A stretch of DNA of 64,000 nt from assembly GCA_000708835.1 (NCBI GenBank), contig DF237191.1:9185-73184 (forward strand). The letters are read 5' to 3'. The position numbers and the translations under genes are program-made. This document shows positions 50,458 through 62,448 of this stretch, one piece after another (within the stretch, counting starts at the first letter, position 1; each line of letters begins with the position of its first letter). The DNA is from Klebsormidium nitens. Taxonomy: Eukaryota; Streptophyta; Klebsormidiophyceae; Klebsormidiales; Klebsormidiaceae. The notes below the pieces were generated by a model. That model saw only the letters and a list, made by a program, of their open reading frames with translations, ran no database searches and was not told the DNA's origin.

Positions 50458-53400
50458 ATGGCTGAGCAGGGAAAGATGGAGAACGCTCACGAAGTAGTGG
50501 CTGAAGCGGAAAGGCTCAAGTCTTAGGGCAACCGGGCCTACGCAAGCAAGCTCTTCTCTCAGGCGATCCGCTTGTATACAGCAGCGCACAACCTGCTCCC
50601 CGACGAGCCCGTCTTCCTCTCAAACAGAGCAGCTGCGCACTTTCAGGCGGGAGACTATGCCGCCAGTCTGGCAGACGATGCAGCCGCCCTCGCACTGCTG
50701 AATGAGCGTCGGGTTGGGGGGCTGTATGATGACGTCAGTGCTGCTGACGTCACCAGGGCGCTCCAGCTGCAAGAGAAGGTGCTGAACCACGCGCGGCGCG
50801 CGGCCCTGCAGAGGAAGGACTGGGGTGTGTGCAAGAGCTTCTGCGAGAGCCTGGAGGAGGTGGAGGCGCGCGGTGAGGGAGGTCGCAGCGTTGGCCTTGA
50901 GACCTGTCGGTTGCTTGAAACTCTGGGGCTGGGGTCCGGTACGCATGAGGAGCGTCCAATTAGCACCTTTGAAGGCCTGCCCAACACCCGCCCATCACTG
51001 ACGTCAGACTTTGGGTACTTCCCAGTGGGGCACGACGATCCGGACGGGCTGATTCAAGTAGGAGCGCTCCAGCCCATGGCCGTTCCGAAGCTGGCCGAGG
51101 GAGAGAAGCTGAGCCTGCGTCTGCTGTTTGGCGCCTGCGGAGACCCCCGCCACGTCATGCAGAGCTTCAACGAGCTGGAGTCGCTCCTGTCTTCTGCTCG
51201 CCCACAGATTAAGAGAGCGTCAGACGAGGCTCACAAAAGCGACGGCAAAGAGGAGGACGCGATGTGGGCGGGCGTGTCTCTGGAGTGCACCATGAACGAC
51301 CTCGACCTCCGCGTCCTCGCGCGCAACGTGCTGCTGCTGGTGCTCCTGAGGGGCGTGGGCGCGCGCGAGGGGTGCTCGCAGGACGGGGGCGCAGTGCTGG
51401 AGAAGCTGCGGGCGCAGGTCCAGTTCTGTGAGGCCATGCTGCATGGCTTCCAGTCGATGCAAGGGCGCGATATGGAGGAAGTAGCGGACGAGCTCATGGC
51501 GAAGTACACGGGAGAGTGGGAGGGGACGCATCCTGGGCGGGACGAATCGGTTAGTCTTTCACACCGACTCATATCACCAAGTCGAGTTGCTATTTCACTT
51601 CCGTATAGGCTTCGTACCAGCTTCTCCGGCGAGGAATGAGAGAGCCGGTCAAATTGACAGAATGAATAAGGCCTTCGTTGTTTCGGGAGAGAAGTCTCTC
51701 TGTTACCCTGCACTCTACCGACTATCAGTCGCTCGAGACCAGTACTTGCCGGCAGCAAGGGGTTTCCGAGGAGCGCACCGTCTCCAAAAGTCAACTCTAA
51801 GAGCGGTTTGAAATCGCCGTTTGTGAGCTCCTTCACGTTTGCATCTTCGTCTGAAAAGGAACTTTGAATCCTGAAAGCCAGCCCACCTCATCTTACACAG
51901 CACCACCCTTAACGTTTTTGGTATCGGAACATGATTCTTGATAGACGATTTCGTTGCAGAGGAAAGGAATTGTTGTTGGTACAAAGGTCACTAATCAACA
52001 CGTCCAGGAGTGGCAGCCTGAATTACAGCTTTTGGAAACAGCGGCAAGACGCGATGTCCATCGAAAGACCTCTACTCCGTTCCACAGGATTTCACCGAGA
52101 GCTTTATCCAGGGCACCCACTCCACAGAACAAGACGTCCTGTCCGGCGAGCTGCTCTACAAGGTGTGGCTCAGCTGCAACCTGACGTCCGCAGAGTCCGA
52201 CGCGTTGGCTGCCACGCTGGCGTCCCTCCTCGAGGCCTCCACCTCGCTGGCCACGTGGCAGAGCGACCCGCGGCTTCGTTGGATCGAGTTCTGCTCTGAG
52301 GAGGACTTAGCCGCGTTGCGGCCCATTTGGCGCGCCTGGTTTGACTTCGGGCGGACCAAGGGGGAGTCGGCCGGACCGGAGGGGTTTGAGGGGGCGAAGC
52401 TGCGGCACATGGTGCGCGCCTTGAAGAGCGACGCACCCAGGATGATGTTTCCAATGATGAATAGCGTGACAGAGGCCGCGAAGGTTGAGATGGACAGCTG
52501 GCGAAGGACGGGGCTGACGGCGTCGTATGCTGACGTCATGGCAGGCAGGACGGGGCTGGAGGGCATGGCCGTCAACCCGACCATGCTCCATGAGGTGAGT
52601 CACCTCGTTGTTGGAATTGAGTTCTTTGCGGCTGAAATTCAGTCCTTTCACAAGTAAAAGTTGTCGTTCTTAGGTTCGAAATGGGAACGTAATTGTCTCT
52701 GATCGCAATGCTTTACGTCTTCCGCTGGAGTTCTGCCTCTCAGCATGGTCCTCAACGCAAGCCTGTCCTTGAGCAACAGATAACGGACCCCGCTTCCTTG
52801 CTCTGCTGTTGTTTTGCTGAGCTGCCTTTCTGGCCATTGCACCAGAACGGCAAGCGAATCGGACCCCTGATATCATTTCCTTCTAGATCACTCCCGACGG
52901 CGGGTTTGTGGCCAAGAAGCCGAACGACCACCCCTGGACTTTCGCCCCCGATGCGTTCATCCATCAGGACGGCGTCTTCCTGGTCGTGCCGACTTTGACG
53001 GACCTTCTGGTGGCGCTCGGTGGCGCTCGGTGGCGTCGTCGGCACGACGTGCCTCCAGTTCTACGTCTGGTCACAGGCGCTCGCGCGGCTCACGAGCCGC
53101 GGCGCGGACGTCCGCGTCCGCGTGCTGCCCGGCATTATCTGCGATGACGCGCGCACGCGCGCGCGGGACGGCGAACTCCCCTTTGACCGCATTCACACCA
53201 CCAACATCATCGACTACGTCGGCCCGCTCAATCTGCTGACGTCCGTGGGGTCCAAGCTGAGGCAGGGGTGTCCGCACTCGGCAATGAAGATGAGGGTCTT
53301 GCTCAACCCGGGACTTTACCTCAAGAGCGGCAGCCCGACGCGCGCCTTCGACCTCGACTATTATCTGCAAAGGGAGCTGCTCCTGTCGCGCGAGGAGGTC

Positions 53401-54144
53401 TCCAACGTCATCGGTTACGACGTGGTGACGTCAGCGGATAGGTTCTCGGAGCCCACGTACCTGCTGCCCACCGAGGGCAGGCTCTCGGAGAGTGCCAGGT
53501 TGTCGGAGTGGCTCGGCCAAACGCTCGCGCACATCGCGCTCCCCCCGGTGTCCGAAGAGCCTCGCCGGGGGGGCTGCTCGGCGCTCGAACCGAGGGGCCC
53601 CACGGTGGCCACGTTCCTGAACCTGCTCGCGCACCTGGTGGAGACGCGCGGCGTTCTCCCGCACTGGGTCGCCGAGCGCCTAGAACGCCTCCTCCTGATG
53701 ACGACTGAGCTTTGGCACGCCGAGCTTGTGGTCGTCACATCCCTGTACCTCCCAGCCCTGCCCTTCTTCCCAGCGTCCCCGGCCCTGCTCCCAGTCCGTT
53801 CTCTGACGCGCCAGACCCTGCACGTGCCTTTCCTTTCCTGGGCTGTAAGAGACAGCCCATTCTTGGGGAACCCGCAGCTCGCGCTCCTGGTGATTGCGCC
53901 CGAGGAAATGGATGGGTTGATAGACGAAGCGGGAATCTCAGGCGGCGCGCTTCGAAGGCTGCTAACGAAGTGGCGTGGTAGGGTCCACTTGTTCTCGAGC
54001 TTCACCGTGAGCAAGCCAGACGAGGATTTCGTGAGCAGTGCGGAGATTTGGCTCCCAAGGGAGTGGGTCGATGAGGGGACCTGGAGAGCCATCATGTTGC
54101 GAGCCGACAGGTATGAGTTTGTGACCGACTTCTTAGCAATCTAG
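50458..54144 (+). pseudogene. Broken TPR-DUF4470 protein gene (nonsense codon plus 10-base duplication)
   Basis: The model has three exons, 50458-51549, 52088-52594 and 52887-54144, with consistent phases, about 780 codons. The N-terminus is a TPR-type helix region (EAERLKS*GNRAYASKLFSQAIRLY). A DUF4470 domain follows (LSLRLLFGACGDPRHVMQS; ...LECTMNDLDLRVLARNVLLL), as in dynein-assembly factor DNAAF3 and MYND/DUF4470 proteins. The C-terminus has the typical IHTTNIIDYVGPLNLL. Two lesions are visible. TAG replaces codon 23 (50524-50526), where relatives have Lys/Glu/Gln, and no nearby in-frame ATG follows. A perfect tandem duplication of 10 bases (GTGGCGCTCG, 53010-53019 and 53020-53029) shifts the frame. 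Apart from these two changes the exons are open to the TAG stop at 54142-54144, so the damage is recent, or it is an allele or sequence error. The start context AAAATGGCT is good. Confidence 0.75.
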
Positions 54145-55859
54145 ATGGGCAGACTCGGCAAGGGTATCGTCGAGGTGTCTATGCTCTATAATCTAGATGT
54201 CCAAAGGGCGTATAGACGACAGACTAACGACAGCGTCGAGCGGCTAAGGATTCAATGAAGTCGGTCCTGTTCTTTGACTGAATAGAAGCTGGGGCAAGGT
54301 AGAGTCCAAGAGATAAGTAGCGACTTTGAAGATTTTGGTAAGGTCGAAGGCCCGGGGCGAGCGGAGGTGTAGTGCTTACATGTTGAAACGGTCGCAAGCT
54401 TATTCACACTGTCGTGGAACACTAGCTGTGCTTCCCTGTAATGGGATGCAACTAAGAACCCAGATTAAGTGCACCCCCATCTGCTTTTTGGATGCATACA
54501 CATTCTGCCGCATGCGCATGGCGCATCAATGTGCAGGCGGCCTCTGTTGAACGCCCTGAAGGGTGCATCGCTCGAGACAACACATGGCCGGGCCATCATG
54601 ATGCACGCCGGCTAGCTAGCTACACTTGTTTGTTTCTGTTACAGAGGACTCACGAGCTGCACTTTAAGCGTTTCGAATTAGGTGCACGATATGCACAGAA
54701 TAGCATTTCAAAGCAATGCACATAGGTGACTTTGTGCAATGCGCGTAGGACGGGCAGGTTGGACTTTTCGATGGCCGGCAATTGCATCTGCACCTCACTC
54801 AATCACGATGTCCAGGGCCGGTTATTCTGCATTTCTTTCACGGGCACGAATCGATATAGTACAACGTGAGCTAGTGACACTCCTTAGCGGGCAGTCATGG
54901 TCAACATGCGGCGCACACATGGCACAGCGCCAGAGCTTTAGCCAACATAAGTAGCCTGGCCCGTTCAACTTGATGCATGCTTAATATCTCGTCTGCGCCG
55001 GGCTCAGTCAAAGAGCTTGGCAAATAATCTTTCGTGCGCTACTCCTGAGCACTACCGTCCACTATGCCTTTACACCCTTTTCAAGTTTCGTCTGCATCCA
55101 TTCGGAAGGTTGTTCCGATGGTCTACCGCATCCGACCTCTGCTCCATCCATCACACCTGTCTTCTGCGAACGCAAGCTTTGTCAGCTTCCATGGAGTCAC
55201 CTATGACGCCTCGAATTACTGTAGGAGAATCCGTTGTAACTCCATTCCGTGCGAAGCATATCAAGATAGTGAAGGTTTGCAGTTGCGAGAACCGCAAGCC
55301 CTGAGCGGCCCTCAACCCCACTTTCTCTCTGGTAGGTGATCATCTGTACTATATAGATTCGCGTGATGATGCGAGGATATTGCGATATGTGGAAGAACAG
55401 CCAGTCCGCACAGGGACAACAGTTGAAGCAAGAAGACATACACTATAAAGCGAACGCATGAGTCCGCTTGCAAGTTGTTTCGGCGGGATTCGGACGTACA
55501 TCGTACACTCTAATCATCATGCATGCAATAGAGCATGCCACAAGTGCCGAGTTAGAGGCATCAAAATGGCATGAACAGGCGGATCATCTCGCAGCTTTTG
55601 CGTCTTTTCTAGCTAGAACGGATCGAGCATTCAAGAAACGTTGTATTGAATCTGTTGTTGGGTTTGTCAGGGAGCATGACCCGCATCGCAGCACAGCTCT
55701 TGGGCTTCTGCTAATGTACATCTGATTCTGCATCAAGCACCAAAAGTAACTCCTTGCGTCCGCTCCTAGCACTTCCAAGTCGCCAGAAGCAAGGAACCTC
55801 AATCTCGCTGCCAATCTACTCTTTCCCTCCGCTGATCAAATCTAGGGCGGCCAATCGAA
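54145..55859. other. Spacer between the DUF4470 pseudogene and the HOZ-like gene
   Basis: Nothing certain is seen. A 68-codon + strand ORF at 55519-55725 starts MHAIEHATSAELEASKW and is helix-forming, but it has no recognised relative and no splice support. The - strand side should hold the 3' untranslated region of the HOZ-like gene. Confidence 0.5.
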
Positions 55860-58800
55860 TCACCTCTTTCTTGACAGCAAATTCGAAAGAGCGCTTTGAG
55901 CTTCGGCGGCGTCCTTGACAAGCACATTCTCTTCAAAAGATAGGCGTTGAACGTTGAACTGCAACAAAAGACAGCGTATATCAGACGAGCGCTGTTGAAA
56001 GGTGGTGGCGTCTCATCCTACCGTAGAACACTGGGCTCCAAAAGACCGGGTAGACCGTGACGAACGATCAATGCAAGCCATGCACGCTGTCTCCAAGTAA
56101 GTGGAGTTGATTTTGGAGTTTGATTCGGCCGTGAGTGCCCTTTCGTCCTCGCTCCTTTACAAGTAGGGGATGCTTTGCCTTTGAGGAACGGGCAGACCCT
56201 CTTGAGGTACAGAAGTCTGCTCTAGCTGGTTCCGCGAGCGGCAAGGCAAAGCCCGCTTCAATGTGACAAAGGGTCCATTTGCAAGTTGGCTGGCAAAACT
56301 ACAACCGCTGGCAGGTTAAATGCGCCGTCGACCGGGGGCCTCCCAAGCCAACGCAAAACAAATCACGCGACTTCCAGACCGACAAGTTTTTGGGTTTTGA
56401 GCAGAATTGAGGGCCGACGTGGCAAAAGAACAAAGGCCGCTTCTCACGCTGGCGGTTATGAAACCCCTGGCCTTTCCACCCCACGGGAATCTTGAGCAAA
56501 GTACAGGAAAGGAGAAGCAACGAAGAGGCTGACTAGTACCAAGCAAACCGGAAGGAGCATCTCATCCACGATCCTTGCGGCACCGGCATGTCGACGCCCC
56601 TACACCCATGACACTGACAAATTTTTACCCCCAGCCTTCTCGCCTGACGGCGGATCTTCAAGAGAAGCCAGCTCTTGAATGAAAATCAAAAAGGCATAAT
56701 GAGTTAAAAACCTTTCGCCTTGCCGCCGCTGGTGCCATCACGTGCGCACATCTTACCCCCCACCTTTTCGAAGGATCGCCATATTTGAGCGAAGACAAGC
56801 AGGAACTTAGATGAAGACTGGATACAATCGAATGGCGCATCTCACCCGCGCGCCTTGCCGCACCCGCACGTCGACGCCCCTGCTGTCGATGGAAATGAGC
56901 GCCGCGTCGTCCACTTCCTGGCCCAGCTCCTCCGCGAGGTGCCCGCACAGGGGGTCCGAAAACTCGTTGTTCAGCACCTGGCAAGAGCAAAGACAAACAG
57001 CATCAGCTTCAAAGCTGGAAACCAAGGCCATTACTTTGTTCCATTTGTAAAGCATCGTGCCAACACACCACCTAAGACAGGATAGGTCTGCGGCCGTGAA
57101 CGCGGTAAAATTTTTGAAGGAGCGTCCGCGCATTCTGAAGACTCAAGTCTCTCTGAAGGTGACCTGGTTTCTCTGTTTTACAGGACCGGAGACACCGTTC
57201 TTAGCACAGCAATGTCCTTCGCCCAAAAGGACGTTGAAGACGCTCTTATACGAATAACCCATTTGTTCTGTGATAAGGACGGTCCAGGCTCAGGCGAAAA
57301 GTGATTGATAAAAGCCATTTGCATGTCGACTCTGCTGATACTACAAAAATCTCGAGAGAGTTCCATGGGCGGACAGAAAGGGGTGGTGCAAAATCAGGAA
57401 CGAAGAGCAACAGGAACTGAAATATTGCCCCGTTATCCAGACGGCAGAAGTGCAACCAATCCAGCACGTTTTACCCCAGAAGCAGTGAGTGACGTAGCTT
57501 TGCTGACGCAACATAGGATCAGATCTTGTCTGCTAATACGTGATGCTAAGATGTGAACTTTGACCAAACTCCCGCCTGGCAGTGCTGTGAACTCCTCCGT
57601 TCTCATTCGCGACTTCCCTACGTACAAACCCCCATGCTTACCTGGAGCGTCTCGCTGACGTTCGAGGCAGCGATGATGTCCGGTTTCGCTGCGGAGTATT
57701 CCTTGACATCGACCCAAGCGACCGTCCCAAAGCCCCCTACGAAGTAGATATCGCTGCACGCGCAAAAAGGCAGCGCTTAGTATCAACAAACACTTGACGC
57801 TTTGAAGACTCGATAAAAACTTCCACAATCGGGTTAGGAACATCCGGTCATGTGCACACAGCCCGTCCGTTTGAGTGAAGGTCGGTGGCAGAAGCTGAAT
57901 AAGGGTTCTAATCTTTGAAACAGTGAGCACCTCTCTGTTCGCAGAGCATTGACATAACAACAATGATAGGTACGCACCCGTCCGCTGATGCTGTTTACGA
58001 GGAAGGAAGTAAGCCATGCATCACGACACAAGCAAAAACTTTTGGGAGCATTTTGAAAGGGTTGAAAAAAGGACAATTTGTCCAACTGTCCGCTTTCTAT
58101 TCCTCCGAGCAGCCTGCGCTTTCCGACAGCAACTCACCTAATATTAGCCATCCGGTAGAAGTAAAAGTTGCCCCACTGGAACGACGCCCCGTGGTTGTGC
58201 TTGGCGCTATGCAGCTTCTGTGCCCATTCCTGAAACAAAAGAGCAAGAGTCAACACGAGCAAGGGTGGAGCTTGGTAAGGCTCGCAGGGCTCTATTGGCC
58301 CGCCTGCCTGACCATTCACCGAATCAGAAGACAGAGCCGTCATCTTCTTCACGCCTCGTCTGCAAGTTGAACCGCAGTCGGACGGAGCCCCATGTCCGAA
58401 GGTCGAGATCGGCCGGGGAAGGAATGCCCCTAGACCTCCACACTGCGACCTTGCCCGCACAGCACACTAAAATTCTTGCACTCCGTCAGCGACTGGTAAA
58501 ACCAAAGGTCAGGTTCTCAACCGCTCATTTTAAACAATGCGCGAGAACACGACAAGCATGGCAGAAGACTTTGCATCGACCACCCTCTGCGGTCGCCCTT
58601 TCTCACCTGCTGTTCCTGTGGCAGTGGGTACACGTCACCAAAGATGGTCACGCGCGCGTTGGCGAGCCCGGACCAGCCTGGAATCTGAACGACGAGCGTG
58701 CACCGGGGGTCGGCCAAAATGTTTCGGGTGTGGATGGCGAGAGGGGAGAGGGAGAAGATCGGATCTGCACCAGATGAATGCGGCTAATCAACGTAAGTCG

Positions 58801-61800
58801 CGATTATGATGAGTGTAAATGCTTTGGGGTGGAGGAGTAGAGGGATTTGGTTCTGTTTTGCAGTAAATGCGGATGAGGCAATGTAACAATACGAGCTCTC
58901 CAAAACGACGCACCAAGTTGACGACAAGCTGTGTGGCTGATTTGACAAGAAGGAAGTTACCTGGACCAAAAGCTAACGTCACCACAAGAAAGTCACTGCG
59001 TCTACAGGATATGCAACAACTTGTCCATTGGCCTCAATGGATCTGAAACTGAGACTCATGTAGTCCCATGGTTCTTACAATCATTGCCAATCGCGAGGAT
59101 CATCAAGGAGCCGTAGAGACTGCACCTAAAAGGGTTTCAATATCGCTGTTGCGTACTCAACAGGACAGTTCGAAGTAGAAAGAAGGAATTGCAAGACGTG
59201 AAAAGCGAAACACGAGTTAACCCATCTGATATGAGAGCTGCATTCCTTATTCTCTAGAGAGTCAAGAAGGTAAACGCATCAATGCTTTTACCCTGGACGG
59301 TCAAAGAGAGAAATGTTTGCTGAAGGGGTACCAACCAATGTCGGGTTGATACCTAGGGCTTCAATCGACGACCCAGAGTCTGAGACTTCGGAAAAAGTCC
59401 CACGATGTTTCAGTCATAGCCGTCAGGAAGAGATTACGAGCAGATGCGCGTGCTTTCTTAGCTGTCACTTCAGAGAAGCATGCTGAAACGCTTGCAAATT
59501 TCCGGGAACATACTGGCAATTGCGCCTCGGTAAAGTAGTAGTGCAGCCATGAGTCAGCTAATACAATCATTATGAATTGGGGATGATTACAGTAGAACAT
59601 CGCCCGCGTTTCAGTCATTCGCGAGTACTTCCATCGGCAGGCCGCCTCTTTCAAAGTCGTTTGCGGTCTACAGAATCACCAATAAGGAAAGAGAGTTTTG
59701 CAAACCATGATGACGATTAATGGGAACCAAAGAACGAGTTGCAAATGAGCAGACAGCGTCCATGAATGATCCTCGTCGACGTCGGTGCCCGTGCCCAATT
59801 CGAAAAGCTGTGGGAATGCATCCTTGTAGTATGTGACCAGGGTGAGGGAATACAAAATCTGAACGGCAAATACTGAGACCGAAGCAAACCTTGACACCAA
59901 CGCTCCGCAGTGTCGGGACAATCATAGCCAGACTCGAGGGAAAGGCAGAACCCGAAAATTTAAGCTGGAAAGGCCTCCTGATCCCACAATCTCTATCCAG
60001 CGGCGTGTATCAAGTACGACTCTTTGCTCAGAAGCATCCGCGAAGAGGACACAGAGCAGAGTCTGCAGCGCGTGCATGGTGTGGAGTAAGTATTGTCAAA
60101 AAGCGCATCCTTTCGAGCGATGCATGGCTCTCGCCATCTTCGACCAATAATGCACATGAGCAGTTTCAAGCAGACAGGACCAGAGTAAACCAACTGGCTT
60201 CGATGCGGATAACACTTGGCGTTGACCAAGCCGCGCAAGGGGGGAAGTCATCATTGCCAACGGTGCTTTGGAGAGTTTGATATGCTCGACTCGCGCCTAC
60301 TCAAAAGATTGACACTACTGAAGGACGTTGGACGTCATTTGATCGTCTAGCTAGGAAAAAGGAGCGTCCCGCCTATGAGCCCCAAGCATGATGCTCCCGG
60401 GAATCGAGACAAACTCCATTGCTTTTTGTTCCTGCTCCTTGTCACACAAGCATTCGCTGCGTGGTCGTCAGCCCCCTCAGGATTTGAAAGCTTATGCAGG
60501 TTTGGCGAAGCCGCTGACAACACAAGAGGGGCTGCCGCGGTGATATCTGGGGGGCGGGGACCCAAACCGAAAAGCCCAGAAAGTAAAAGAAAGTAAGAGG
60601 GGCTGCCGCCTTACGTCCTTCCTCGTCGGTTGTGAAGTCCACCAGCGAGCCAAAGGGGTAGCCTCGCCTGCGGTGGTGCATGCGCGACATCACAGTGCAC
60701 AGGTGGGCGTACTTGGCCTGCAAAAACCACCCAGAACATTCAGGAAAGGGGACGCTAGACATCCATCGATGACCTGCGCCATCGACTGTTGGCGATGGAC
60801 CAAATTACGGCCACTCGCGGACTGACATCTGGCACCATGTTTATCCAGACACTTCTGTCGCAGGGGCAATACAAGAAAGATACGGAGGTGCCGGTGTTGT
60901 CAAGGATAACTGAAGACAGAGATCCTAGGTCTGCCAAGGGGTACCAACGACCAGGATCGCAGTGCAAAAGATCGCCCCCAAGAACAATTCTGAATTTCAC
61001 TGATGTGGAATATGCAAGTCGCCAAGCACACCTGCCGCCACAGCCACCCGAACACCGCTGTGTAGAGCGCAGCATTTAGGATGAAATGTGGAAGACAGCT
61101 TTTCATGTGTAATGAAACTTGGCTCACCTGAGCAACCAGGTTCCGGACAGCTACCGCAGGCGGGGGCAATCCATGCGACGACGTGGCACTTTGCACCCCC
61201 CCTGAAATGGGGGTACGGAACAGACCAGACCTGCCTGCATTTGTTGGGCTTGGTGGCCCCCCCTGCTTGATTGGGGGTGGGCTGGGAACAGACAAATGGT
61301 TGGGGGAGTCTATGGTTCGCAGCTGGTAATAAGCCTGCAGACAGAATTAGCTTCGATGAGGGCAGCATTCAGCAAACGGACAGGCTAAAGAAGTCCACAA
61401 TAACTGCATTTCTTTCTTTGTGAGAGGTTTGAGAGGACACACAGAGCATGTACCAGAAGGGAAGTATGCTCTCAACAACCTCCTGGTCTAGGAAGACGAT
61501 CAGGCAGACTGGATCATGCTAGATGATCCCTCTGACCCACCTTTCAGGCCTGCATTTCTGAGATGCGCATCAGTCTTGGAAAATTCAAAGTGTGACACAA
61601 TACAGGTATAATGCTTGATCAGTGCACGATCGCTTTGCCACCAATGGGTGTTTTTCAACAAGCAACGATACATCGGTGGCAAAAACACAAGCTACCAAAA
61701 CTCCTCGCAGTTCAAACAGACTGACAGCCTGAAACATTCTCCAACATCGATTGCAACTTATCGTGAGCATTTCACCGAATCCTGCAGCAGAACCGCTACA

Positions 61801-62448
61801 GCGCAATGTTGATCCTGAGACCTCTGAGAGGACAAGTTTTCCACTCGCTCGTCTTCCTTCATGAGCGAGCAAAATGAGTTTGCTTTGGAGCTGGTAAAGG
61901 TGGTCGAGGATACGTGCCAACCGCTCAAATAAGTAGTTAGAAGCTCAGAGTAACTAAAATGTCTCTGTGCCTCATTTACAAAGTCACATTACCATCAAGA
62001 AGGGTGGTGCGAAATTCTGAAAGAGTACATTGCGGCTTATTGGGAAACACAAGCTTCAGAGATGTGAAACTTGAAGAAAGTCCAGCAAATCACTCACAAC
62101 TTCAGGCGTCGGTTCCAGGAACTCAATCGGCAAGTCTGCCACACCATCCGTGTCGTCCGAGTCCTCCTCTCCTTGGGCCCTCGCTCCCGTGCTTTTTGAA
62201 ACCCTAACCCGTCCACTCGATCCCCTCTCCGCGTTTTGCGCCCAGCTAACCCCCTGGACTTCCCGCCCGAAAAGAGAGCTCCTCAAAGGGGCGAGCTTCT
62301 TTGCCCCCGTGGCCCTGTAGAGGTGCGCGCCAAAATCAGGATTGGCGGAGTTGTAAGATGTGGATGCCCGGCTTTCTGCCTCGTGGGAGGCAGCAGAAGG
62401 GTTCCAGGCAGACACGTGCGGCTGAAGGGCGACGCGAGAGGCCGCCAT
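55860..62448 (-). CDS. Plastid HugZ/HOZ-like FMN-binding split-barrel protein
   Basis: Member of the pyridoxamine-phosphate-oxidase-like split-barrel family. Plant relatives (At3g03890 type, HOZ) are plastid proteins related to bacterial heme-degrading HugZ. Exons: 62448-62098, an unresolved exon, 61201-61128, 60717-60615, 58764-58607, 58229-58138, 57753-57642, 56977-56846, 55958-55860. The start is transit-peptide-like (MAASRVALQPHVSAW), followed by an acidic EEDSDDTDG. Core motifs: PAVAVRNLVAQAKYAHLCTV, RRGYPFGSLVDFTTD, HPIFSLSPLAIHTRNILAD, CTLVVQIPGWSGLANARVT, FQWGNFYFYRM, DIYFVGGFGTVAWVDVKEY. The C-terminal part has VDDAALISIDSRGVDVRVRQGARFNVQRLSFEE (key words ISID, RVRQGA, NVQRL). All later junctions agree in phase. 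Exon 1 ends in phase 0 but the next found exon needs phase 1, so one exon between 61202 and 62097 is missing. The 1.8 kb intron 58765-60614 holds an unexplained ORF. Confidence 0.88.
56536..56845 (-). repeat. Decayed copies of HOZ-like exon 8 end (following intron)
   Basis: The true exon end lies at 56846-56890. A copy near 56555-56605 keeps the + strand GCATCTCA...CCTTGC.GCACC plus CATGTCGACGCCCCT. A weaker one lies near 56717-56755 (CGCCTTGCCGC). Spacing is about 142 bases. Both retain part of the donor region in the same order as the real exon. Confidence 0.6.
59361..59921 (-). other. Unexplained membrane-protein-like ORF with one in-frame TGA, inside an intron
   Basis: A 187-codon frame inside the large intron of the HOZ-like gene, same strand, is broken only by one TGA near 59677. 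The first half has two hydrophobic segments (FAVQILYSLTLVTYY and LQLVLWFPLIVIMVCKTLF) around a hydrophilic loop (ELGTGTDVDEDHSW). The second half has FIMIVLADSWLHYYF. I recognise no family. It could be a remnant of an inserted gene, a nested gene exon, or chance. Confidence 0.3.

Noticed and set aside
53415-54095. 226-codon - strand ORF
   Set aside because: Antisense to DUF4470 exon 3, whose + strand product matches the family.
55519-55725. 68-codon + strand ORF
   Set aside because: Open and helix-forming, but no homology, splice or promoter support.
60526-60610. Repeated AAGAGGGGCTGCCGC word near the HOZ-like exon 4 donor
   Set aside because: A real 15-base direct repeat, but too short to say whether it belongs to the exon-edge duplication pattern.
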